64,000 nucleotides of DNA from Gorsachius magnificus (lineage: Eukaryota; Chordata; Aves; Pelecaniformes; Ardeidae), in the NCBI GenBank assembly GCA_034008185.1, contig CM067081.1:11407821-11471820 (forward strand), read 5' to 3'. Below are positions 34,861-46,842 of the stretch, one piece after another; within the stretch, counting starts at the first letter, position 1, and each line of letters starts with the position of its first letter. Position numbers and translations under genes: made by a program. Under the pieces are notes generated by a model. The model was not told where the DNA came from, made no database searches, and worked only from the letters and a program-made list of their open reading frames with translations.

Positions 34861-37348
34861 GTATGGCTTGATTTTTGCATCTGCACAGAAACAAAAACCC
34901 TCATAGTGGTAAGTCATCTGTACATTGCCTGTATGGGTTGCTTTTAATTGTCTGTATTCTATGATTAAATACCATGCATTCCAGTTTACAAGTGCACACA
35001 GTATGGTATATTTCCTTTGATTTCCTTAAACCTAATTTCATATAAATATAAATAGGTAGCTAGCCACCTTTTCAATCTCCTCTGCATGAAATGGATTTTC
35101 CGAGCAACAACAGTTATGATTTAAGATTTTCATCTTTTTTTTTTTTTTCTGTAGCTAAGTGAGGAAAATAAGCAAAAATGCATTATGTACATATAAATAC
35201 ACCACAGAACAAGTGACAGCAAAATATTGTTCTAGGAAGGAAAATCACTTCTGCTTTTAAGTCATAAATTTAATCATAAATTTTTGGAAGCCTACCAAGA
35301 ATTCATGAAATCACATTTCCAAGGTCAACTTAGCTTTTAAAGAATGTGAAAGTAAGGTGTGCAATAGAAGTCCAGCTCAAACTTAGCTTTAGAGTCATTG
35401 TTTGGAACTTTGTATCCAGGGCAATTCTGATTGCAAAAAAACTGTAAATCCAGAAGTAATTTGTCCACAGTTCTCAGGCCTGCCAGAGAAAATGTAGTAG
35501 GGTTCAGTAAATATGCAAGTCTAGGGAATGAACTACACCTCTTCATTTAAATGGGACATGGTCCTCTAATCTAAGTCTGAAACGCAGGCTTCCTCCACTT
35601 GCTTTACTGGGCTTGATTTCACTAAATACAGCCTGTCTGCTCCTTTACAAGCACACTTAATGCTGTTTGTAGCATTAGCATCCTCAGTTTGCAATTCAAA
35701 AAATCTAAATTCTGATGCTAATAGTTCAAATCAAAGCAATGTTTTAAGAGTTTGCCATTTAATATTCCTGTGACCCATTTTTTGAGCCTTGTAGGAAAAT
35801 AAAAACCCCTCACCTTTCAGTCTTGCCACACCTTTGTCCTAAAATGTTCTGTTTTCACGGCAATTTGCTAGGCAAACTTCCAGCAGAGCCAAAATTGGAT
35901 ATTAGAATTAAATTTAAGCAGCATCCTCTAGCTGTATAGATCCACGTATGTCATATAAATGAAATATTAGACAGACCACAATGTCTGAGATGCACCATCT
36001 TGTTCAGAAAACCATGCTGTTCAGTTGTGGAGGCCTAATTCCTCTGAGTATTATTTTCTTTTGGGATTTCTCCAGTGAAAATATGTTTTATAGTTTCCTG
36101 TTGTGTATAAGCCATAAAAATGTTTCTTTCCATTCATATGTGCCAGAGTGCTGCTTTCTTCTTCCACCATCAGGTTCCTCCTCTGTGTTATGTTTATTAA
36201 AAAACAATGTTAAAATTGAAAGTGGAAAGGGACGTAATCTCTGTGCATGTACATGTGTATGTGTGTGTATATATACATAAAATTTTTTCTTAAATACTCC
36301 ACCCAGCCCTTTTAGGAGTGAGGGTGAATGAATATTTAGAGTGGTTTAGCTACCAATCCTTTCCTAGTAATGTCCATATTACTATTGCCATCCTGTCTTT
36401 ATTTTTCTTCAGCTTGTAAATTTTCCTCCCTATATCCAAATACGAAGACCACTGAATGTGTGCTACATCTCTGCCCAGTGGTATTTTAGTCTTCTGTTCT
36501 GTGGAGCAAATAAAAGTGTGGAGCAGTATATCTTAATAGTGACTTAATGAAACATTTTTCTTAGTGCAGGAAAAGACACTGATTCAACTTTGCACACCTT
36601 TCTGTCAAGATGGCCTTGGGTTTTTTGTCATACTTGCTCTTTTACTCTCTATAAAAAGTGCAAGTGATGCTATCATACGTGCTCTGGGTCATGCAGTCAT
36701 CTGTCCAAGTGCAGTGCTGTTCTCATATCTTATAGTTAGTAACAGCACAAGAACCCTCTTTCATTTTTGGAGGGTCATAAATTTTATTTATTTCAAGCCT
36801 GTTTCTTGCCTGCTTCAGGTAAAGTAGTACAGAGTGCTATAGAAAAACTCCGAACTCCCTCACATCCACACAAACTTACCAGGATCTGAAGCACTTTGGT
36901 GCACACCAAGCAATGCAGAAACTGATGCTGGTATTTCACTGGGCTTCAGTCTCTTTGCCAGGGTAGAAGTGAGCCCAAACTCCATTTGATGCAGAATATG
37001 CCACATTCAAATGGCTCTGTTGTGAAGAGGACAAGTGATAGCTGTGGGATCCTGGGAACATTTCAGTTTGAGTAATGAGACGTTCTGCTGACACATTTCT
37101 CTCTGCAATTCACTTAGATGAGATATCTGTGCTTCCCTAAAGAGTTTGTAAGTTCCACTGCTAGAAATGGCTGAGACATTTCTTTACATACGTATTTTGC
37201 AAATGCATTTGGGAAGTTCTTTTGAGAGGTCTTCAGAATTACTGATGCTGTTAAAATATATATATAGCAACAAGTTATGGTTGCTGGCTGTGTTATATGT
37301 GTGTTTTATTTTCATTTTTATTTTTTTATTTTTTCTAAATTACATTAG
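34861..37348 (+). other. FAT3 intron 9 of window (2.5 kb)
   Basis: Phase 0 intron, gtatgg...tacattag. A TG/TA patch lies at about 36246-36275 and T-rich runs at 35136-35150 and 37300-37335. Nothing else was recognised. Confidence 0.8.
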
Positions 37349-38147
37349 GCAAAAGACTCTGGGAAGCCTCAGCAGGTTTCCCACACCTACATTCAGGTGA
37401 GGGTTATTGAAGAGAGCATTCACAAACCGACTGCCATTCCACTGGAGATTTTCATTGTCACCATGGAAGATGATTTTCCTGGGGGAGTCATTGGGAAAAT
37501 TCATGCCACAGATCAGGATGTGTACGATGTCCTCACATACACACTAAAATCAGAGCAGAAAAGTTTGTTCAAGGTCAACAACCATGATGGGAAGATTATT
37601 GCCCTCGGAGGGCTTGATAATGGCAAGTATGTCCTGAATGTCTCTGTCAGCGATGGCCGGTTCCAGGTACCCATCGATGTTGTGGTCCACGTTGAGCAAT
37701 TGCTGCAAGAAATGCTGCAGAACACAGTCACCATCCGTTTTGAGAACGTTTCTCCGGAAGACTTTGTGGGCCTTCACATGCACGGGTTCAGGCGTACCTT
37801 GCGAAACGCTGTGCTCTCTCAAAAGCAAGACAGCCTGCACATCATCAGTATTCAGCCAGTGGCAGGCAGCAATCAGCTTGACATGCTGTTTGCAGTTCAG
37901 ATGCACAATGGTGGTTTCTATAAGCCTGCCTATTTGATTCAGAAGCTTACCAATGCAAGGAGACACTTGGAAAATGTGATTCGTATTTCTGCTATCTTGG
38001 AGAAGAATTGCTCTGGACTGGATTGTCAGGAACAACACTGTGAGCAAAGTCTATCTATTGATTCACATTCCCTGATGACCTATAGCACAGCACGAATTAG
38101 TTTTGTGTGCCCCCGCTTTTACAGGAATGTGCGCTGCATGTGCAATG
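37349..38147 (+). CDS. FAT3: FAT3 exon: end of EC-i, complete EC-j, membrane-adjacent domain
   Basis: 799 bases, phase 0 in and phase 1 out, between tacattag and gtgagt. Residues 919-945 end EC-i with [12 protein letters not shown], where no DxNDN is present. EC-j, the last cadherin repeat, covers about 946-1036 ([43 protein letters not shown]). Residues 1037-1184 form a separate region with alternating strands and helices ([73 protein letters not shown]), ending in a six-cysteine tail. This exon matches FAT3 far better than FAT1. Frames of 73, 99 and 165 codons overlapping it are shadows. Confidence 0.96.
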
Positions 38148-38410
38148 GTGAGTACCGTTCCTTCTTCCCCTCCCATCTTTACACATTATGCGATAGGATC
38201 AGTTTTATTCCTCTGATGCAGATTAGAAGGGGCATTTCAATTCAGTCCGTTAAAGCACGACTGGCTGATGTATTGTGGGAATTGATTTCTCAGGCTCAGG
38301 AAGAATTGTTCGTGTTTACTGATGTAAATGGAAGTTGATGAACTTTGGCCTCTTACGACAAAGACAGCTTTCCTGGAGGCTCCATAATCAGAGCCATCAA
38401 CCAACATCCA

Positions 38411-38455
38411 GGGGAGGGGAGGAAAGGGGAGAGGGAGGGAGAGGAGAGGGAGGGA
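38411..38455 (+). repeat. G-rich purine tract with G-quadruplex potential
   Basis: About 45 bases of almost only G and A, with at least seven separate runs of three or more G spaced by 1-4 bases, on the transcribed (sense) strand of the gene. G-runs near donors can act as intronic splicing enhancers (general knowledge); function here is not shown. Confidence 0.8.
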
Positions 38456-41400
38456 TGTGGTTTCCCACCCAGTCCGTGCCACCACTGGAATAAACCTGGA
38501 GTGTGACCGTAGCAGAACAGCCTGGTCCACAGTGATGCACCAGCACTCTCCAAGGAACAGGACCCCTGACCTAAGCAGTGCAGGTGGAAAGGCCTTTTCC
38601 AGTCCCATTTTTGCGGAGAGGCGTGGAAACCAATGAAGTATTTTATTAAATAACTGAAAGCAAGCACTATTCCTGACCTTTAATGCTACAGTAGGTGACA
38701 GGGTGGGTTTCTGGCTGGGTTTCAGGTTGCTCCACATTTTGGCAGAGATTTCACATGGGCATATATGACAAATAGACTCAAGAGCCAATCTTCCTGGTGA
38801 TTCTGCACTTGGAGTATAAAACCTCAGGCAGTTATAATAATAGTTCTGTTTCTTTTGTTTGCCAGGCTATTTGTTCCTCATTCCACTTCATTTAAGAGCG
38901 GAGAAAAGAGCTGCTGTAAAATCAATACATCTAAGCCACCCTCATCTTAAGCACATATGCACACATACACACACAGAGCAGTACAAGAATTCAGCAGTCA
39001 TGTCTCTCAGTAACCAACCTCTGTTTCTACAGCAATCAGCAGGATTTCGTGTCTTACCATTGACTTCAGTGGGGATGAAAATAGGCATAAACTGCATAAG
39101 ACTTAACCAGAAATCATTGTCTTCACCAGCATGGGAATGATAATGCTATAGAATTTCAGTTCTGTAAAAATATCAGAATTCTGTATCTGAGGAATTTTCA
39201 TGTGTTTCATTCAAGAGCAGACTATCTGGTCAATTTTTAAGTAATAGTGTTGTAAGTTTCAAACAGATATATCTATTATAAAAATAGTTGGCGTTTTGTT
39301 ACACATGAAAGGTTCTGAAATAAAGGATTTTCACAGGTTTAAAAGGCACAATGCTGCCGTACCCTCCAGGTGAGTCCAGGAGTCAGTGCAGGAGCACTGT
39401 CTGAAAAACGCTTTTATATTCTCTAAGTCATAGCTTTGTCTCACTTTTATACCAAGAAATCACAAATCCTCATCTCCATGGGGATAGTGATAGCCCTCGC
39501 TGTCAGAAATTGGTTTCCTGGCAGCCAAAATTTTCACTGTTTGTAATTTCATTTCACTACTTATTAACATCAATAATAATGTAGTATTCCCTTCAGATAC
39601 TAATAGTAAGTGGACCTGCCTCATAATCCCTTACTTTAGCTCTAGAAAAAAGACTTTGCAATGCAGTACAGTTCTGATCCAGCAGCTCTCTCCCGTTTCC
39701 TCTCTGCACAGCAACTTTGCACCGGCAGCACAAAAATTCAGCTAGGACAACGATTTCCAAATTTTTCTGTCATGTGCAAGTCAATCCTCAAAATCCATGG
39801 CAGGCTGACGGAGAAGCAGCGTGGTTTTGCAGACCATCCATGGTCCCTAGCCTCTGGACCGTTGATCATAGCCTTGAAGATTGCTGTAGTCAAACAGTTG
39901 CAACAGGCAGCTTGTCCTGGTCCAGCTGGGAAGCTGGATGGCTTCCCACAGCTCCCATTTGGGCTACTATGTGCTGATTTCCCATGGGCCAGCCACAAGC
40001 CTTGGGGAGGGGTTGTGCATGTCCAGTCCATCATACAGCCTGTACCAAGTGTCCAGAGCTGGTGATTTAAGTATAGCTACCAGGGGTTGACAGGCTCGGC
40101 GCCTCCTACTTGCACAGGGAGAAGAGATCTTAGCGGGAAGTGAAAAAAATCCATGCTTTGCTTTTCTCCGCATTAGTTAATGCTTCAGCCTCTTCTACTG
40201 TTTTTAATTAAAGGACCCACAAGAAATATCTTGGCATTTAGGTAAATACACAGACACACACTGTAGTTTATCACATAGGAGGTCACACAGACTTCTGAGG
40301 GTCTATCAGTTAGAGAATGCATGTATAATTCTGCTTTCATGAAGCCTAAGACTAGGCGTAATAAAAGAGTTAGAAAAATGCAAATACTTGTTTGATCAAT
40401 AGTTCTTGTGCTTGCACATAAATGCAGCAAGTCAGGGAAAAGAGCACAAAATACTAGAATAAATCTTTTTGGCTTGTTTAACAAGACAGCATTAGCAAGA
40501 TATTATCAGTGTAATAAAAGTATTATACTTCCTTTGTTACTAGGGTAGTTTCATGATCCAGTCCAGTAAATATTAATAGCTTGAGTTATGACAAAGCCAT
40601 TAAAATATTGCATATGTTTCCAGAGATCTGATTCAATTATGACCCAGAAAGCTTGAGTTTGAACTAATTCACTCGTTCTTGAAATATGTATCATACTTGG
40701 AGTGTTTTTCCCACTGGCAGATGTCACAGATATGCACAATTTATGCATGCCAGCTGTGCATAACTTACCTAGATTACCTCTGTGAGCAAACAGAGTTACC
40801 TAACAGGAGAATGCAGCGAGACTGTAAAGCAGGCAGCGGGTGAACTTTGGAGCTTCAGCAGCTCAGTTCTGGAAGGATAAGTTCGAAAGTTCAGGTGCAT
40901 CAATCTAAGCCTTTAAAATCAATAAAATTGAACTAAAGAGTTTTCCAATAACAGACCGTCTCCTCAGATTTCTGGCTCATCTGCTTGTGTTTGTATGAAA
41001 AATACTGTAACAACCCGGGGTTTGTTTCCATGTGGCCATAGAGGCTACGCAGTCGCCAGTCTCCCATCACATGGTGTGAGGTATGCAAACATCTGTTGGC
41101 GCTTGTGGGAAATAAAGATAGGAGGACCAGAATAAATATCTGTGTGTAAAATAGTTCTCATGACATTCTCATTTGTCAGAAGCAAAAACCTATTCCCTAC
41201 TTCTATTTTTTCATGATGCAAAGTAATTTTTTTGTGTTGAGACAAAGATACAGGGGAGAAGCAGGTTTTGTTGGGACTATTTTGCTATGGAGTTGTTCTG
41301 CATTATAATCTTACATAAGTGAGGTTACATTAATATGTGTATGGGAGAGGGCTGGGCTGAAATCATCTTGACAAATGCGGGTATATATCTACATCTGAGC

Positions 41401-43302
41401 TGGTCACTCCAGGCCCCATTTGCAGACAGTGGAAAGAATGAGGTATTTTTAATGATGTGATACATCTCTCCCTAGATGTCTAAAATCAGTCGGATGAATC
41501 ATGCCCTAAAGTTAGATGAGACGAATTCCATTTCAAGTGTTTAATATGGTTCTGGCTTAATAGTTCGAAAGAATTTTTCTAATAGACCCAGAAGTGTTCA
41601 GTGAAAGTGAAGACACTCACAACCACGTTATTTAATCAAGTGAATAGCAGTCTTGGACCACTTTCTCATGAAACCAGGCAATTCAGATTTTATGGAGCCA
41701 CTTCTAGCATTTTGTGAATGTTCTGACAAAAGGAAATCATAGACTGCGATGATCTGCTATTAATACAGGACCTAATCTTCAGAGGTGGTTTGTGTCCTCA
41801 GCTCCACAGAGCACACACTGCCTCTTAAGGAGTCCTGGGTGTTTTGCAGGGTTAGGCATCAGGCACCCAATTCCTATGTGTACCACACTACTTTTCCCAT
41901 TTTCAGGAAGCACACACATATTCAGGAGCCTCGAGTTGTCCTGGCAAGGTAGCCAGGAAGACTGAAGAAGAAGTTGTCCTGCCTGTGCTTGGGAAGAAAG
42001 AACTGCAGATAAATTTGATAGATTTGATTTGTGTGTAACCCTTTTAACATTGCACTTGGGTAAGGAGAGATGTTTCTCCCTGTGAATATAGCCCCATTTT
42101 AAGGCCTACGCTGAGAATACATCGTCTACTATAATACATGGAAAAGCTGAAGCATCAGGTAGGGGCTTCACTGTAGAATCAGGGCGAGCATGAATTGTTA
42201 TCTATCACTTACTGAAGATGATCTGTCAAAATCAAGTGGGGCTGTTCCACCTTTTCCTGCCATGCACTGGTTTGACGCTAGCTCATGTGTCTCTGTGATA
42301 CCTTGTATTGAACAGCTTTATTAATACTTATGAGAGTTTCAAGAGAATGCTGTGGATTGACTGACTTGCCTACAGAAAAAAAAAATAAGATCAATTCAAA
42401 TCCATATTTCTTGAATCTCTTATTGGATGGTAAATAGACTGTTCTTTGGAGTGGAAATGCAACATTAGAATAATTTTATTTAAACTCAGGCTGTAAATCT
42501 TTGATGTGGACAAAGTAACCTTGAACGATTTCACAATTTTTCTCCGCGTAGTTGTGAAATCAGCCTGAAAATGTGTGTTAGCTTGGGCAATGCAATAATG
42601 CAGATTTGTAGCTTATGTACTTATAACCATACAGACAGGCATAGAGCATTTCGTCTCCCAAGTCTGAATATTTTAAAACTTTTGTGACAGCTATGAAATC
42701 CTGCTGCAGCAGGATGAATAAAAAGTTGATTTGCTTGTAGTTTACTGGAAGAACTATTCTTGGCCTGCCAGGATAAGCAGTCTTTTAGTGCATCTCCACA
42801 GCTGTACTAAATACGTTAGATCCTTCCCATATATATTTTGACTGTCGAAGGATGACTCCGAAGTACAAATCAAAGTTTGAATCAGCCAAAAAAAACTGTC
42901 AGAGATGGATAACAAAGTAAGATATTGCTTTATTGCTTCATGTCAAAGATACAGTCATGGGTTAGGGGATGTGAAAATTTGCGGAGCCACATTTGGAAAT
43001 TTCAGTGCCCCCTTCTGCTGCACACTGACGGGCTGTGGGGCTTTTGTCCAAATGACTTGTCTGCCAGCTCCGCAGAGGCTCCCTTGAATTACAGCCTCAC
43101 AAAAGGTTTAAGTGTGTTCAGAGAAGAGATATACTCTGCGTACAGAAGAATGCTGTGTATTTGTCACATAAGAATGAATTAAAATAGCTGAAAGAACCAA
43201 GTAGAAAATACAAGGCAGCCTATAGAATATTTAACCACCTGTTATAACTTCAGAAATAATGGTTGCTTGCCATGGAATTCCAAAGAATGTGGGGTTTTTT
43301 CT

Positions 43303-43325
43303 AAAAAAACAAACAAACAAACAAA
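43303..43325. repeat. (AAAC)n microsatellite
   Basis: A short A-run followed by about five CAAA units in intron 10. Confidence 0.9.
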
Positions 43326-45557
43326 CTATAGAAAACATCATATTCTCTGTTAAATTCTGCAGACCTTACCTTTAAACAGAATTCTGCAGTGCAGAACCCT
43401 ATTAAGTGACATTTGTTTCTTGATTCTGTAAGACTTAAAGTGTGACTGTATATTGCAGCTGTTATTCCTGTTAATGTTACCTACTAAAGTGATTAATAAA
43501 GATTACCATGCATCATCTTCTAACAGCGCTACAGGCAGTACTGTAAATCGTTTACTGCATAGACCTCTCAAACAAATGTTTGACAAAGGAGGGGAGGATG
43601 TTAAAGATTAAATTGACTGTGCTGTACATCAAGCAAGACATTTACAGTTATTGCCATATTTGTAGTCAGCCCATGTCCACTTTGAAACCTACGGTAGTAA
43701 TTTTTCTTTTTCCAGAAAATACTTACAGTGCCAGGTAATTTCAGCTATGCTTACTATGAGCCCTGCTTGGCTTATACTAAAGTGTGAGAGCAATAAGAGT
43801 CTTTCTTTCATTACTTTCAGAGATATACTCTATGACAGGTTGATTTCTTCCTTTATAAATTGTAAATAAAATACAGATGTGCAAAAAAAAAGTAGTTTTT
43901 TAATATGATAAGGGTCTTGCAATAAACACGAACTGTCAATATTCAGAAAGTGATGGGTAGGAAGGTGCTGACATTTTACTGTTAAAATCATCACCTGCCT
44001 GTATTAAGTAAATGGATTTGATAAGCAAAACAAGAGATGCCTGTCCATTCCCAGCACCTGGCTCTCCCACTGTTAAAGCTCTGGCTGCAAATCAACAGGA
44101 GCAAGGGCAGGAATGCCTTTTTTCCTGCACTTACAGGCTACTTTCATAGCAGCCACACAGAGATGTCTAAAGGTAGAAGCTGGCCCTGCAACTACTTCTT
44201 GAAACCAGGAAAAGGCTAACTGTTGTGGAAGTTGTGTCTTCCTGAGAATTCATACATTAAGCAGCAATAGGTGTATCGCGGTTTGCGTTATTGTAGCCAG
44301 TGTTTGCAAATCTTTTAAGATTAAGGCAATCAAAACAGATTTATTTAGACACTTTTAAGAGCTATGTAGAAGTTGTAGCCAAACTCCATGGAATGCAAGA
44401 AGTTCCTTTGACACTGACAGGCTTTAAAATAAGCCCTTGACATGCTCAGCTGGATAGATGTTAAGAATTTAGGAGGGTTTGAAGAACCTTACTGTAATTG
44501 TGTTGAACAAGTATTTTAAGCAAATTTAAAACTCAGTATTCATCTGTCCCTCCAGATTACTTCCCTTAAGAAGTCAGTAGTAGTTTCGAATTCACCTATC
44601 CTTGGGCAAGATTAGATTCCATACTTCTAAAAGATTTTTAGGAAAGAGTTGACACAAGCATTCGAAATAACTTTATCCAAATTATGCTCTTCCCCAAATA
44701 CAAAATGACATGAATGTTTTGCCCAATTTATAATTATAAATTGCAACTGGCTACTTAGAATATTAAGATGTTTCTTTCTTCAATTAGGTAATGTCAAGAA
44801 ATACAGTCAATTTATTTTTGATTTTCAAAATTTCTTCACTTTGAGTTCTTAATGTCCAGAGCAAGCAATCCACTTTCCCCGCCGCCCCTCTTGCCCCTGA
44901 ACATATGCGGTTCCAGAGGCAACGGGACTTGCGTAGTCACAACCAGAAGAAAGGAGGATAGGGTTTGGCAGCCTGAGCAAGGTGCACTATAGGATGTGAG
45001 ATCTCAGAATTGTCGGGAGGAACATGGGGATAGGGCAAGTTTGCCTATGCTATATGATCAGGCTGGCAGCGTGTCCTATGCTACTGCAGTTGTCACTCTG
45101 TAGTCCAGGAATGGCTTTTTCTTATTTTGTCTCCTGGGGAACTCTATCTCCTTAAATTTGCTTCTCATGGGTCTTCCAGGGCAAAAGGAGAGTGTAGCTT
45201 CAAGTCATTTGTTTTCTCATATCTCTAAATGCCCTGTGCAGGAGGTTTTGTGAGAAAATGAGTAGCCTGAGAGTCACAACACCAATTATAAACCTGTTAC
45301 TGCTCATAATAGTTGGTTTTTATAATACATTGCCATGGGGTTTAGGGCAGCCTTTGAAGAACCGTAAGGGGTTTGCTGTGTACTTGTCTGAAGGATGTCT
45401 TTTCTGTGGAGGTGGGGTTTTTTTGTTTGTTATTATTATTAAGCCATTCTTCTTTTGTACTGAAGTGTGAGATCAATAATTGTCTTTTGTTACTCTTGTA
45501 TCGCTGCAGATCATGCTTTACAGTGTGTATCCCTGACAGTATTTTAACTTATTGCAG

Positions 45558-45692
45558 GAGGACTCTGCCCAGGGTCTAACGATCCATGTCTGGAGAAGCC
45601 GTGCCCAGGGGACATGCAGTGTGTGGGGTATGAAGCTAACCGGAGACCGTTCATCTGCCAGTGCCCACCAGGAAAGCTTGGCGAATGCTCAG
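45558..45692 (+). CDS. FAT3: FAT3 exon: EGF-like module
   Basis: 135 bases, phase 1 in and out, between ttattgcag and gtgcat. The split Gly codon is 1185, and residues 1186-1229 read [44 protein letters not shown]. Cysteine spacing suits an EGF-like module whose first cysteines sit close to those at the end of the previous exon. It is a whole module in a symmetric exon, so it could be skipped without a frameshift. The donor gtgcat lacks the usual A at +4 and G at +5. Confidence 0.93.
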
Positions 45693-46684
45693 GTGCATGT
45701 CACAGCTGTAAAGGGGGATATACTTGAACAACAAAGTGCTGCCATTTTCATATTTTAGGTAGAGGTGCCACTGAAGTCAACAGAAGAGGTACCACTTAAC
45801 CTTCCTCAGCACTGGCATTTAGCACGTCTGTTTATAAGCCTGGTAAAATACTTCTCTTTATAGCTATGGCCTTGTGTGAGGACCATGATCCAGTTTCCAT
45901 CGGGAAATTCCCACTGATGTGGTTGAATCCAGACCAGTAAAATAGGCTACTGAGAAAAAAGGACTTTTCTTAGAGACTGTTATGCCAGATGTTCTCCTGC
46001 CATGGGCAAAGCTCTTAACATTTCTGCTTATGATTTAGATTATTAAAATTCCAGTCTTTATTAAAGAAAACACTACACCATCCCAAGAAGAAAGTTTGAG
46101 GACATTTGTTAGTTCTCTGCATCTGTGTCGTTCCCTGGGATACAAAGAGCCTGGTGGAAAGCCGTGAAGTGGAGCTTTCTGTTGACTTCAGTGAATCCAA
46201 GGCTGCGTGACAGAGGACATGTGCTATTTCCCTGATGAAAATGCAGCAGATACTGAGCTATATCACTGTGGTCCTGAGCAGTGGTTGTGGGAAACTCATT
46301 GCAAGGGTTTGACTGGCATCTGCCCACACCTAACTTTATACCCATAACTCAACTGCCTGATGTACAGGCATGGTCATCTTTGACTTCCTCTGTTATGAGT
46401 GAGACGACATAGGGGGTGTATAACATTAAAAATACTGAATGCTTGGAGAAACTTCTCTTTTTTTATAAGTATGGAGAAACAGTGCCCTGAAAAATAATTT
46501 CAAAAAAACCCGCAGTATGTTTTTGTAGTAGGTACCAGCTTTTTTTCCCATCAAAGTTGGGTTTTATTTATTTCTTCCTACACATTCTCATTAGCTCTAT
46601 AAATTCTTTAATTAACTTGACAGTTGAGGAATTATTTAATGTGTCACTAAAAGAACATCTGTCTTTTCAAAATGGTTATTTCAG
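45693..46684 (+). other. FAT3 intron 11 of window (1.0 kb)
   Basis: Phase 1 intron, gtgcat...ttatttcag. No repeat or other element was recognised. Confidence 0.85.
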
Positions 46685-46842
46685 GCCACACTTCCCTTAG
46701 CTTTGCTGGGAATAGCTACATTAAATACCGGGTTTCTGAAAATAGCAAGAAAGAGGAATTCAAGTTGGCTCTCCGTCTGCGAACCCTGCAAAGCAATGGG
46801 ATCATAATGTACACCAGAGCGAATCCCTGTATAATTCTGAAG
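46685..46842 (+). CDS. FAT3: FAT3 exon: N-terminal part of laminin-G domain
   Basis: 158 bases, phase 1 in and phase 0 out, between ttatttcag and gtaatt. Residues 1231-1282 read [20 protein letters not shown], then [20 protein letters not shown] and NPCIILK. These are the first strands of a LamG sandwich, with the typical L-x-L-R-L-R-T and G-x-I-M-Y-T-R core. LamG domains bind glycans or protein partners outside the cell. Confidence 0.95.

Larger units (their letters stand above)
38148..45557 (+). other. FAT3 intron 10 of window (7.4 kb)
   Basis: Phase 1 intron, gtgagt...ttattgcag. A purine tract with many G-runs lies at 38411-38455, about 260 bases past the donor. An (AAAC)n run is at 43303-43325. 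No CR1 or LTR was recognised, which is unusual beside the CR1-rich intron 4. Possible old palindrome-type repeat traces near 41770-41810 are too weak to call. Confidence 0.75.

Noticed and set aside
37550..38047. Minus-strand open frame of 165 codons
   Set aside because: Exactly antisense to the FAT3 exon at 37349-38147.
38237..38788. Minus-strand open frame of 183 codons near the G-rich tract
   Set aside because: Long frames arise easily opposite purine-rich DNA; low-complexity product, no recognisable domain, no splice or promoter context.
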